In this document: piece by piece, positions 45,510-56,999 of the stretch
How positions within the stretch are numbered: position 1 is the stretch's first letter
Layout: the number at the start of each line of letters is the position of its first letter
Assembly: GCA_030407085.1 (NCBI GenBank)
Contig: CM059584.1
Location: 7,254,001 to 7,318,000 of the forward strand
Origin: Trichopria drosophilae
Lineage: Eukaryota > Arthropoda > Insecta > Hymenoptera > Diapriidae
Direction of reading: 5' to 3'
Length of the DNA stretch: 64,000 nt
Notes under the pieces: model-generated
The model's input: only the letters and a program-made list of their open reading frames with translations
Told to the model about the DNA's origin: nothing
The model's database searches: none
Made by a program: the position numbers and the translations under genes

Positions 45510-47145
45510 TGTATTATCAAACAAGTATCTTTCGAAACTGTTTTGTTTATTTTTTCACATCGAACGAAATGGCATCCACGAGGCTTTAAAATATTCCGTT
45601 TGACATTTTGAAAATAAAGAAAACATTCAAAATGGCAGCTGAAACATGAAAAAATCTGCAAAAAGTTCCGGATTATTTATCTGAGAATGGTAGACTTGTC
45701 ACAAAATTAAAAGTTCTCAGAATTATTCACCGAATAATGTGGATTTTTTTTAGAATTAGTTGTATTTAATATATTCAACTCGTACAGTTCCTAACGTATT
45801 AGCCAATGAGTATAATTCACTGCATTTAATCAATGAACTAATTATTGCGTATTATGTTCTTTGTAATCCGCTTTATTTGAATCGATATATTTCAATATCT
45901 CTAGTTTAAACATAATTTGTTATTTCATTAAGAGCAAACCATCAATTAAACATTTTGATTTAATTATACTGGCAAAATTACCAGTATTTTCTGTTTATTG
46001 AAATTAGTACAAACCGCGTTAAGCTGACAAAGAGGTCTCAATTATTTTTTCGTAGTGCATAATCCACTAATCCCAGGAGCGTCAGTAGTCCATTGAGTTA
46101 ATTTAATTTTTTATACATCTATTTCAATCTGATAGCCCCTATGAATTAAGTTTGACCAAATGTCATTTTAGTAAATTCACTCTATTCATTTTTGTATATC
46201 GCCTTTAAATTTCCGGAATTAAGTATTGTCAACGTATTACTATCTTTAATTTTCTGCGCATTCTATCGATTTTTTAGACCGTTATTGTTTATAACATAAT
46301 TTCATTGGATTAAGATTCGTAGAATAACTTTTCTGTCGATTTAAATATAAGATATCGAACTAGTTATTCCTATACTAAAAGTAACGCATCTCTCCTAAGA
46401 GAGAACTAGTTTTTAAAGTAATTCAATTAGTGTAAAACGCAAACAGCAATAGCTATAAAAGCAGCAATGATATACAATAGCAAATAAACAAACTGGTTCG
46501 GAATCCAGTATAAAGCGTAGGGCCTGCATATACCTCTCGATTCCAAGAATCGAGAAAACCAAAAACAAAACGCCAAGCAAAATAAGAAAGCAATTATTTT
46601 GATAATATTTTCTTTTAAAAATTCCGCAATAATTAAGGAATGAAACTAGTGTTGGCGTGGTGCCTCGCTCGCTCAGAAAATTCGACCCAGTAGAGAGTCG
46701 GCGATTATAATACTCGTTTGTTTACTAACAGCTTTCAATTATATTATAAAATTATATTTGGGGGTCCAATCATATTTAAGTCCAAGTGGCTTCGATATAT
46801 ATGTTACAACAATATAGTGTTTCTTATATGTATGAAAATTGAAAATGAGCATTTGCAAAACTTCGACCCCGACAACAGGCCAGCCGAAGTATTAATAAAT
46901 AAAAGTTTCAAAACACTTACTTCAAGCACTTGTATTGAAATAGACTATTCGGTGCATATTACATGTTTACAGTGTTTTACTAATTGCTGTCTGTATCATT
47001 ATGATGTTATATATACAATATATAACATATAATTCGTCAAAGATATCTTGAAAGTGTCGAAAAGATCTCTGACGGATATCTTTTAGATACTGTAAGACAT
47101 CTTTTAGATATATCGAAATAGTTATTTTCGTATCAAGGGCGTAAA
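45510..47145. other. AT-rich intergenic DNA
   Basis: A small perfect hairpin TCTCGATTC-CAA-GAATCGAGA lies near 46535. The 104-codon frame at 46718-47032 has no recognisable domain. GATATCTTTTAGATA-like words repeat near 47040-47120. Confidence 0.4.
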
Positions 47146-47149
47146 AGAA

Positions 47150-47765
47150 CTTATGCGCCCATAGGTAATCACCGCGCCCGAGGGGCTGACGAAGGCTACC
47201 CCTGAGGGGTAGGGGGTTGAAACGTCGAAATTTGTTGAAAAACTATGGGGTAATTTTTTTGCCGAGGTGACCAAATTCAATACTTTTTCAGACAATAGTC
47301 ATAAACATTTTAAACCAGTTTTTATGGCATTATTGTTGACTTTAGGAAGAAAATGCATAAGACCTTTTTTGTAGAGAATTTAATGCCCTATCTTTTTTGT
47401 TGGAAGCATTTGTTAATAAAATTTGTATTTTTCAAAATAAATGCAAAACACTACGAAGGAACTTAATTGGGGCTAATTTTTTTTAGTAATGGCGGGTGGA
47501 TATGCCCCAAAATCTAATCAGATCTAAGTTATACCATGGCGCGTATTTAAAAAAAAATTATGTCATTACGATTATCCGTTCGCGAGTTATCGCGAGACAA
47601 AAATACGGGACGTACGGACGTACGTACGTACAAGATCACGGACACAAATTTTTTTATTATTGATTTGGGCTCCTTAGGGTCTGAAACGTCGACATTTGAT
47701 GAAAAACTATAGGGTAATTTTTATGCCCGAAGTGACCAAATTCAATACTTCGTCCAGGCCTAAGA
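47150..47765 (+). repeat. Direct repeat (464-bp spacing) with ribozyme-like hairpins
   Basis: GAAACGTCGAAATTTGTTGA, then AAAACTATGGGGTAATTTTT and GTGACCAAATTCAATACTT at 47219-47285, recur as GAAACGTCGACATTTGATGA, AAAACTATAGGGTAATTTTT and GTGACCAAATTCAATACTT at 47683-47750. Each is preceded by a hairpin; the first is CTGACGA-AGG-CTACCCC-TGA-GGGGTAG. Between them are GTACGTACGTACGTAC and CGCGAGTTATCGCG. This resembles one-plus units of a tandem or of two terminal repeats. A related piece (TAGAGAATTT..CTATCTTTTTTGTTGGAAGC, 47378) has a counterpart at 58.34 kb. Confidence 0.6.
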
Positions 47766-47769
47766 TCTG

Positions 47770-49050
47770 GGTCGAAGTAATATACACTGGTGTGCTGAAA
47801 AGCGGTGGACGGTGGGGTGCAGTTTCCATCAGAGACTACACATGGGTGCTTTTTTTTGTCGAATTAATTATAACGTGAAGTATGATTTTTCTACTTTTCT
47901 GGAGATATTATACAAGTTATTTCGTTATATTGTTTTTTTACGACTCAAAGCCTCTATTAATAGCAGCATGTCAATTTTTTATAACGTCTTTTTAATGATC
48001 GTTGAAAATTGCTGGTAACAAGCTCGTTCTTTTGTTGTGGAAGATCACGCTCAGCGAATCGTAGAGTAATAATAAAGAAGTAAAAGTAAATTTCTATCTT
48101 TCTTGCTGGCAGTGATAACTAAATTTGTTTTCAAAATGCGTTGATGAAAAGGACTTATAAAGAATATTTTTTATTATTTGCCTTATTTGTTATAAAAAAT
48201 ACAATAAAATCATGAAATCTTACAAAAAATTTTGTTGGCATTCATTTGTCTTAAATTCTATTGAAATTTTAAGTAAACAACATATTTTTTTATTAAACAA
48301 TTTAAAAATCGTATTTAATGTCATATTTGCATTAAAAAAAGACCTATATTTCTAACCTAGTACAAAAATGCCTCGTGCATGAAAAAAAGAAATACATCAA
48401 GTATATTTAAAAAAAAAGATGCAATATTAATATTCCGAATTTTAAGCGGTTTATAATTGTGGTATTTGGATAGAGGAATTTAATTCAACACCAATTCTGA
48501 GAATACCGACCGTTTCGTGAGAAATTAATATGAAATTTTTCAGTACGACATTGAATTGCGTGGGTGGAATATATTTCCTCCGTTCTTTCTTAGTATACCT
48601 GCTCTGCACAACGGTTTCAAAAGCCTGATGACATATCATATTTTATTCGGCTATTTTTTATCGAAACATATTTTAAAGAATAATAATAAATGGAATCTTA
48701 AGAATCTATACTATATTGAAATTAAATTTTTACCAATTACTCGAAAAATTGAAGTTTCCGAATGCAAATTATTTTGTACTCGAATTTTAGAAGGATGATT
48801 AATTTATGTCAATTTTTTAGAATATTGCTCACGGAGAAAAAGTTTTTTTTGTATGGTATCCTAAATGTTTGATCTTCTAATTATATTCTAATCGTGTTTT
48901 ATTTTTTATATTGACGGTTTTCCAAAGTAATTAAACTAAGACTTCAGATAATTCTAAAGAAAAGCTGGATGACTTTTTATTAAAAAAGTTTTTATTTAAT
49001 CGTAAATTAAAACAAAGATGGAAACAAATTCAATTCGATGAAGTACTAAT
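47770..49050. other. AT-rich intergenic DNA
   Basis: Frames of 60-80 codons only, none recognisable. No repeat ends seen. Confidence 0.4.
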
Positions 49051-49054
49051 ATTT

Positions 49055-49240
49055 TGGGTGCGGGTCGTAAAACCGACAAATCAAAAAGAAGACAGGTAAA
49101 AAAACTGACAGTAAAAAAACCGACAATCGAAAAGCAGATAGTAAAAAAACCAACACTTCAAAAAATCCAATTGTCTGCTTGCCGATGTATCTACTTTTTC
49201 ATTTATCGGCTTTTCGACTGACACCCGGTATTTCTTGCTG
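49055..49240. mobile_element. Foldback element with GTCGGTTTTTTGAC subrepeats, copy 3
   Basis: GGGTGCGGGTCGTAAAACCG, then ACAAATCAAAAAGAAGACAG, AAAAAACTGACAGTAAAAAA, CCGACAATCGAAAAGCAG and CCAACACTTCAAAAAATCC form the left arm. TTGCCGATGTATCTACTTTT, CATTTATCGGCTTTTCGACT is the start of the right arm, which is cut short at about 49225 by unrelated sequence. It matches copy 2 phrase by phrase. Confidence 0.7.
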
Positions 49241-49929
49241 TGAAGTGGTCTACCTTTGATGCTGAATTGCATTCGAACTAAGATGCTATTTATGTTTTGA
49301 CGAGATCAATATCGAAATTACCAAAATTTTATCATATTTTTTTACCATAGTTAGGATAGCTTTCATAAAAATTATGGTTAAGATATTACTGTCATTATTA
49401 AGCCGTATAACACTTCAATGTAATGTCTTCATATCAAAATTCAATTTTGAGGTATTTAAAAATATTGGTTGGTTTTTCTAGTAACTATAAAGTATTTGTC
49501 GACAATATTGTACCACTAATATTTCATTTGTTGTAAAAATGTTATAAATAAACAAATACTAAAAAAGTGCAGTTCTTTTTTTAAAAAACGTTTTCCAGCT
49601 TATTTCAGTTTCGATTCTCATGTCAATTTTACTAAGACCTTTTTACTGTAGTTAATGATGAATTCGGGGTCAGATTTCCCAAATTTAAAATAGCAAATTC
49701 AAAATGGCATAACCCAGAGCTAACGACGAGGACGTAGTGGAGCTTGTAACTCCACTTTTTTACTACCTTTTTTAATTTTTTTAAAAATATTTTTTAATAC
49801 ATTTTTGGTTTTTTTTATCTTTTTTAATACCTTTTTATAAAAATAGGTAATAATTTTACGTGTAATATATCGACGCGTAATATTTTGTGGTAATATTTTG
49901 ATGTGTAATATTTAGACACATAACCTTTT

Positions 49930-50175
49930 AATATCTGCCATCGTATCTTAATGATCCGCCATCTTGTTTCTGCCATTTTGAGTATCGAACATTTGAGACC
50001 ATATTTGTAATCAGCGATCCCAACAACTTTCGTGTACCAGGTTTTATTTCTATCCGTTAACTTTGTCCTAATTTGCTCCGCATCTTTGATCCGCCAGTTT
50101 GAATATTGAACATTTGAGACCATAATCGTGATCAGCGATTCCGAAAACCCCCGAGTAATAAATTCCAACCGTTTT
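49930..50175. repeat. Two tandem units of the dispersed 121-bp repeat
   Basis: GCCATTTTGAGTATCGAACA at 49972 and GCCAGTTTGAATATTGAACA at 50093 are 121 bp apart. Each is followed by TTTGAGACCATA, then (T)GTAATCAGCGATCCCA or CGTGATCAGCGATTCCG. This is the best-preserved site of the family also seen at 41.7, 42.3 and, faintly, 27.3 kb. A 114-codon minus frame across it is not a gene. Confidence 0.7.
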
Positions 50176-50339
50176 CCATGTAGCGAAAAATGTGTGCTTC
50201 AAAGGGTTAATCTTTCCATTCATCCTGAAAATGCGTTTTTTATGTGAAAGTTATTATGAATTGATTTATATTTTGGGTTTGACATTAAAGAAACGAATTC
50301 CTCATAATGAAATAAACACAGTTTTCAAATGATAAGTAA

Positions 50340-50645
50340 TTTGTGTCTAATTTCAATGGGGTTTCAAGCCGGGATATAGTACCTAGTTCTCTTTAATTAA
50401 CGTAATGGAAGCAATTAGATTCTCAATTGAGGAGTATACGGTCACTATAGTAGCCTTGTTTGACTTTAGTCGTACCCTTGATACGATGGACCAGACCCTC
50501 GTTCTAGCTTAGGAATGCAAATTTCAGGAATCATCTTAACTTTGTTTAGTTGCTTACTTGTCACGTAAGACACAGTTAGACGTGATTGATTGATCAATCA
50601 GACTGTCGTCAGAAATTACTCATTCATCCGTTAATTTCCATCCAT
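50340..50645 (+). pseudogene. Decayed non-LTR reverse transcriptase fragment
   Basis: Reading through frameshifts, the plus strand gives VMEAIRFSIEEYTVTIVALF, then DFSRTLDTMDQTLVLA (RT motif A; family form DFSKAFDTVDH), then LVAYLSRKTQLDV. These are, in the right order and spacing, the segment of a LINE RT between motifs 2a and B. It is about 300 bp long, with stop codons, and is a dead fragment. It is a different portion from the RT remnant at 0.6 kb, so they could be relatives but cannot be compared directly. Confidence 0.7.
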
Positions 50646-50649
50646 CAAA

Positions 50650-53395
50650 ATAATTAATTATGGACCAAATCAATAACGAATCATTTTCCTAATGAACTAT
50701 TCCAATCTAGATATTTTTAAATCTTAGGATACCATTACCATTGCAATATAAATGCAACTACTTGATCTAAATGGTAACAAAATGATGAGTAAAAACCAAG
50801 TACTAACGTGGGCTGAAAGTGAAGTAGTAATGCTACATATTTAAATGTAGATCCGGTAGATATTGCTTCTATTACACTTCGTTAGACAACCCAATTCTCC
50901 TCTGAATGTTTGGTGCATCCAGCAGAGATGAAACTCATCAGCATACAATTTTCGGATAAATAGTATAACTTTCAATGTAATTAAGGAAATGATAGAGTAG
51001 TATAGTTTGAGATGCATCCTTCCTATTCTAATCGTGAATATAGATTGCTTTTCATTACATATTTCGTACACTTCACGGTTAAAATCAATATATAAAGTAG
51101 AAGTCGTTGATACTTCAGACTGATCCAGAAAAATCTGCGTAAAACGGAATGAAGATTGATTCATCTTGCACGATTTTAAAAGTTAATTGAAGTTATAAAA
51201 AAAATAGTAGTATATAAAGTCATTGAATTTTGATATTCCTCATATATTTTCTTGAATAATCTATATTTATGTTTTGTACTCGAAAGTTGAAATAGTATAA
51301 CGGCTTGAAAACAGTGTTCTACGTTCGGAAATTACTTAAGAAAATAAATGTTATTATCAGACTTTGTATCATGAAACTAATTCCTTGGTGTTAATACGAC
51401 AGCCTAAAAATAAAATCGAAAGATTGAGTTCTTTTTTAAATTTCCTCGTCAGATTTTTGTCTTCTTAGGATCAAAATAATCGTGTGCCATCACTGAAACA
51501 ATATCAGAAACAAAAAATTGGACGTGCAAGAACTTTTTGGCTAAATTTAGTCCAAGATCACGGTGTGCGGTTTCTTTAAAATATATTCCCTAAGCTGGAT
51601 CGAATACCTTTTTACAGTGAAATTACTATTGAGACATTAATTATTTTATTTATCTGAATCTCATTACATTCATTTGGCTTTAATATGGACACATTTTGGT
51701 TATTGTCTTTTTTTAATTTTATTTACGACATACAATAAATAAAGAAGAACATTTCAAGATTGTTGGATGCCGAGACTAACTATTTTTTATCATAGGGATA
51801 TGGTTCCATATTCCTCATATCAATGACTGATTCCAATGAACCAACCCTAATAGACGTTGAAAGGTTCTCATCAACCAATTACTTCAACACAAGTTTCCCT
51901 TCTATTAAACTCAGAAATTTCTAATTAATGGGTTGGTCTTGAAAACAGTTGATACCTCATGTTGTTGATTTCTTGGTGGTTAGGTGTCTACGTGATCCAT
52001 GTGTAAACTTTTGCCACTTCAGTTACCAACTTTCTGACAGAATAATTTCGGCAAACATGATTTATCTTCATCATTACTTTCCTCGACGATTTTTTATTAT
52101 GAATCTTGCGATATTTCCAAAGATAGGCACTTGGTTGAATAGAGGTGTGTTTCAATCAGAATTTTGTATGTTGGAAGCAAACACTTTTGGTTGCTGCAGT
52201 TACCTAACCGAACTGTGTTTGTAGTGCTTTAACAAGTTTGTTCGGGGAATTTACGTTGCTGCAACCGACTCTGTTTAGTACCAAGCAGACAAATGAATTA
52301 TATGTAGAAGAAAATGAAGGACAATCGAAATTACATCAATAATCGTGAGTGTCATTTTGTGCTTACTTTGGTCCGTTATAAAAATCGAAATACTCGGGAC
52401 ATGTACCGAATGAAATATTGTCGGCATTGAACTCTTTGCTTCTAATAATCAAACTCGTTTGGCACTTAAATCTTAAAGGTGTAAGTTTTTAGAACAACAT
52501 TTTAGTCGTCCGAGCTTTTTAAGAGCCAATCACACTGTTTTGGTCAGGAAATCAAATTTATTTATTTGGGCTTCCAAAATTACACGTGGACTTAATCATC
52601 ACAATGTTACCTATCGTAGATTGAAAAGCTTACATTCACTTTTACATTTGCTTAAATATTTGAAGTTCTTTATGTTAACTCCACTTATTTTAACTTCATT
52701 TTGTTTTTTCCTCACTCATTCTCCAAAACTCCGTTTTAAAAATGTTTGTAAGGAATCCAACAGTTGGTGTTTCCTTATTTGCGCTTCTTATGATAATGGC
52801 AAAATAGAAAACCTTAAAATACGATAAGATGCAGTGTATTAATCGATGTCGTCTTAATTAGATATAACATACAACATAATTCTGTTTTTGGCCTATAAAT
52901 ATTTCTTCTTGGATATCTTTCCAAATCTCAAGTTAGTTTGAAAGTTAGTTGCAACTATGAAAATTGTATGATGTCGAAGATTAAAAAGTTATCGGTAAAG
53001 ATACATAATTTTTTATGAAAACAGATTAAAGTCGCTGCAACTTTCATGCAGATTATGTACGGAACAAAAAACCAATTGCAACTACTACATTGCAGCAACT
53101 AGAGCGAAAGACCGATGGCTAATATATTAAGTTATATTTGTCAAATTGGATATAGTAGCCATAGGGAACCATAAATTGTAATTGTCAACTTTTTAGATGT
53201 TGCCATAAACTAACTGAAACTAACTGGAGTAATTTAACTTTACGATAGCACTAATTTGTTCTTTTTCTACTTTATCCAAATGCATAGTAAACTTTCCCAT
53301 CAGAATAATGATCGTTACCAAGACCAGAGTAATTTCTATAACGAGCATTGCAATTTGTACCATAAGTAAACGGCCGCTATTACCTTTCCTCAATT
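50650..53395. other. AT-rich DNA with unrecognised short ORFs
   Basis: Frames at 50841-51164 (107 codons, minus), 51949-52224 (91, plus) and 52540-52827 (95, plus) show no family motif. The last has a hydrophobic stretch. No repeats were defined. Confidence 0.35.
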
Positions 53396-53399
53396 TTCT

Positions 53400-54210
53400 T
53401 CATACATCTGCCAGCTAACAAAGTTCACGAGGCAATTAATGGTACCTCGGAAAAGAAAGATTCCGATTTAAAACTTATAATTCCATATCTACTTTAGCAA
53501 ACGCCTTTTTATCAACTCGTAGGTTCTCTTGCTGAAGAATGAAGAGGTTCGGCATTACTTATTGCAATTGCGGCGCTTGTAATAATTGTAATGCACTCTT
53601 TCCGCTTCGGGAGAAAACGAGTAATAATAAATGTGATGTTGCACAGGCTACCAGCTAAAGTCATGTAGAGAAATGCACACACCTGAGGATGTATACGCAC
53701 AGATGTGTATAGGAGCATTTGTATATGTAGAAATCGCGATTCCTCCGGCTAGGATCACGAAGGTAATAACGCGCGAGCGCGGCACCCATATAGTGTTGCG
53801 ATGTTTTTTCTTTTTTTTTTGCAGTGGATAATGGATAATGAAGATTCTTGGAACCAGAGAAGAGGCCTTCCGAGCTGAGGACAATGACGCATCGATGAGA
53901 ACGCGATTTCTTCACGACCATTCGGTCCAAACAGGGGTCCACCATTTTTCTTTTTCGTTCTTTTTCAACTACTCGTGGCGCATACAGCGGAAGGGTTGCG
54001 ATAAATTTCCACTGGGCAAAGAGAGAATTTCGAAGCTTGGAATTTTTTATTTGTGAAAGATACGACTGATAGTATAATAGAGTGGTAGAGCTAGTGGCTG
54101 CATTTTTTTGGTTTCGATTATTTTTATTGTTAAGTCGTACACGGGCGATACCTCGCAGAAAGCGTGCGTATGTATGATGGTGGAATAAATTACAGGAGGG
54201 CATTAGAAAG
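53400..54210. other. GC-balanced stretch with long antisense ORFs
   Basis: The minus frame 53661-54203 is open for 180 codons, overlapping two shorter minus frames and a plus frame. None resembles a known protein, and the long frame is basic and low in motif content. CpG-containing text (GCGCGAGCGCGGC near 53770) and purine-rich tracts occur. It may be an exon, UTR or promoter region, or chance. Confidence 0.2.
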
Positions 54211-54904
54211 GAAATTTTGTTGCACCATTTCGTTTATTTTCAACAGATTGGACAGGAAGTAAGGTGTGCAAAAATTTGCTTATTTTTAACGATTGTCACA
54301 AATGTGTGACATCGAATCAAGAAGTCGTTTATGACGACGTGAGATGATTCATCTGGATTTTCCCGAACATCCATTTAGAAGTAATCATCTTAGTAACTCT
54401 TGTCAATAAGTAGCAAGAAAGTATGGCTTGATTAATGAAGATAGAGTATGCAAAAAATCAATAGCTAATTGCTGATGAATTTTCAAAGATGTTGGAAAAT
54501 ATTTAACATCAAAGACGGCAATGAAGGACAAAAATTCAAGTATCGTTAGTAGTTAGGTAAATCATATTGATGTAACCAGTTTTGTTGTGATTAATACTTA
54601 AATTTACTAAAATCTATGGTTACAAATCGAGTTCACAAAACGAATTTATTCAACTTATTTCGCTTGCTACATTCGTAGTTATTTCAACTACTTTAGCATA
54701 GTTAGTACAAATAACTATAGTTGAAAACTTATTGGACTACTCAGATTACTTAAAAACTAGTAAAATTTACTCAGAATTCTTTTAAGCTTAGAAAACACTA
54801 ATATCACAATGTTACTTGTATATTAAAAAAATCAGTGCATATCGACTTGTAATTAGGTTAAGATTAGATCGTTTCAAAATCTTGAAATCGTTAATGTAAA
54901 CTTT

Positions 54905-55005
54905 CAAGCTGATGCTTAGTTTGTTGCGGAGAGTATTTCATCTGGAACTGACAGACTACGAGTTCAAGTCCCGGCACTGCAATTTTTTTATCTTCATTTA
55001 AAAAA
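54905..55005 (+). repeat. tRNA-like SINE remnant
   Basis: CTTAGTTTGTTGCGG (A-box-like), then GAGTTCAAGTCCCGGCACTG with the Pol III B box GTTCAAGTCC, then a T-rich tail. The cloverleaf is imperfect, so this is not a functional tRNA. The part after the B box (CCCGGCACTGCAATTTTTTT) resembles that of the 56.9-kb copy. Confidence 0.4.
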
Positions 55006-55891
55006 CGAATAAAAAATTATGATAAAGATGCCTTATTGTTGTTATGTATGCAGTCAAAAAAATGGACGTTAAAACCATATTCGAATTCAAATACATTTTA
55101 TTAAAGATTACAGGCACTGACATTCCATTTTGATTCACAAATAAGAAGGACAAAAATTGTCATGGCAATTTTATCATCTGAAATAGTAATTTGAGGAGTG
55201 ATTCACATGAAAATGTAGAGACACATATTATAAAAAAATATAATTTTTAAAGAATGTTTACATTTACTTAATAATAAGTTTGGTTTTTTCCATAAGGGAA
55301 AGACTTAAATCCAAATTAGAGGGGGAAGTTCGAGTGTAACCCTAAAAAAAAATTATTAAATCTGTATAATCTCTAATTTTTCTTAAGTTTAAAATTTAAT
55401 TCATCACATTTAAGATTTTTGAAGTTGTTGCATGTTTGGTCTCGCAACTTACACATTCACACCGAAAATTGAACCTTCTTGTAATTAATTATGTTTTCTA
55501 TCACATGCTTCTAATTACTTTGTTTGCATTCTGTAAATTGTAATGTTAGAACTCGTCTGTCATTTACGAGGACATAAATTTTATTTAGTTTTCATCCACT
55601 CGCATCTCTGCATTGAGTCTTTTTGTTTTATCGTTGAATAATTTATAATAGAAAATATTTACAATTATCTTCTTGAAATATCTGTGAATAATCTTTTGAA
55701 TGAAAAATGTTAATCAAAATGTTAAATCATTCTATTGTAGTTTTCTAATCAACTCCTTTTAACAAGCATGACATTACTCAAAGCGTCATTATCTTAAGTG
55801 TAAATATTTGTCATAAAAGTTCATTCTATTGTTTGAAGTTTATATCACAAACGTTTGGTAATTTATTTAGAGGAAGATACACTATAAGTAG

Positions 55892-56242
55892 TTAAAATTA
55901 AGGATTAAACACGGACATTGAACCAAGTCAATATGTTAAAAATAAACATTTAACATAATTGAACTTCAAAATAAGAATTTAAATTTAAATTGTAATATAA
56001 AAAAACAAAATTTTAATTTTCGGCCATGGATTATGGCCCCCTTCAGAAACAAATGATGTAAAGTAAAAATCCGATGGCCGAAAATTAAAATTTTGTTTTT
56101 TTATATTACAATTTAAATTAAAATTCTTATTTTGAAGTTCAATTATGTTAAATGTTTATTTTTAACATATTGACTTGGTTCAATGACCGTGTTTAATCCT
56201 TAATTTTAATTTCTTCACTTGTCAAAAAATTACTATTTAATT
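55892..56242. mobile_element. Near-perfect inverted repeat with 14-bp target duplication
   Basis: Left arm about 55893-56027 and right arm 56074-56210 are almost identical inverted copies (a few differences in about 135 bp), separated by 46 bp. The direct repeat TACACTATAAGTAG flanks the unit (55878-55891 and 56243-56256), with a 32-bp right tail between arm and repeat. A long duplication like this points to target-primed reverse transcription rather than cut-and-paste. On the minus strand from the centre leftward, CTGAAGG, a hairpin GGCCAT-AATCC-ATGGCC and GAAAAT recall the hammerhead-like ends of Penelope elements. No protein is encoded. Confidence 0.75.
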
Positions 56243-56879
56243 TACACTATAAGTAGATTAAATGTTTAACAATATGTGCTAATTTCAATAAATATTCAAA
56301 TATTCTTTTTAATGTTTTATGGTTTATTTGATTTTATGCCCTACAATAAACAGGAATATTATTTAAACACATTCGATGTTAAAGATACTTATATTCGTAC
56401 ATGATGAAATCCCCAGTAATATTAATAAAAAAGTTGGGTCATGAAAACCCTTTCTTTTACTTGTGTCCCAAGTAAACATAACGCGTAATAAATCTTTTAA
56501 GACTGCTAGCCAATTAAGTAAATTTATTTCTGTCAAATAAAAAGATTTGTTTTAATTGGTACAATGGTCGACGAATATTTTTATTCGATTGTGGAAATCC
56601 CTACAAAATTTATTCAACAATTTTAAAAAATTGGGAGAATAAACCCGAACAGATATGGAATTAAAACAAATGAAAATTGCGATGCGTTCTGAGTCGAAGT
56701 TCTGAAAAAAAAAACATAAAAAAGCAATTTATATTTCTGAAATTTTATGTTTACGTAAACCATGACGTTTCACGAAATTTAAAAAGAGAACTGTGATTAA
56801 CTTTGGTGCCCACAAAATTTTGTAGAGCACGATTCAGTGGTATTTGCAAATATGTCATATCTAGTGTATTGATGGACAT

Positions 56880-56990
56880 TTTTTATTATTTTTTATTTTT
56901 TTTTAAATTGCAAACCAAATTGTGGCAAAGCACCGTGCTGGGACTCGAACCCGTGAAATCTGAATACAACATTATGAAGACTTGATCGAT
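56880..56990 (-). repeat. tRNA-like SINE remnant, minus strand
   Basis: On the minus strand ATTTCACGGGTTCGAGTCCC contains a perfect Pol III B box (GGTTCGAGTCC). AGCACGGTGCTTTGCCACAA and a T-rich tail follow. No acceptor stem or clear A box supports a working tRNA. Likely the same SINE family as 54.9 kb. Confidence 0.5.
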
Positions 56991-56999
56991 ATAACATAA

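Noticed and set aside
53661..54203. 180-codon minus ORF as a gene
   Set aside because: No recognisable domain, overlapping frames on both strands and low-complexity composition; kept only as an unassigned stretch.
54650..54760. AACTATAGTTGAAA-like words suggesting another CACTG element
   Set aside because: No CACTG terminus or paired inverted end could be found on either side.
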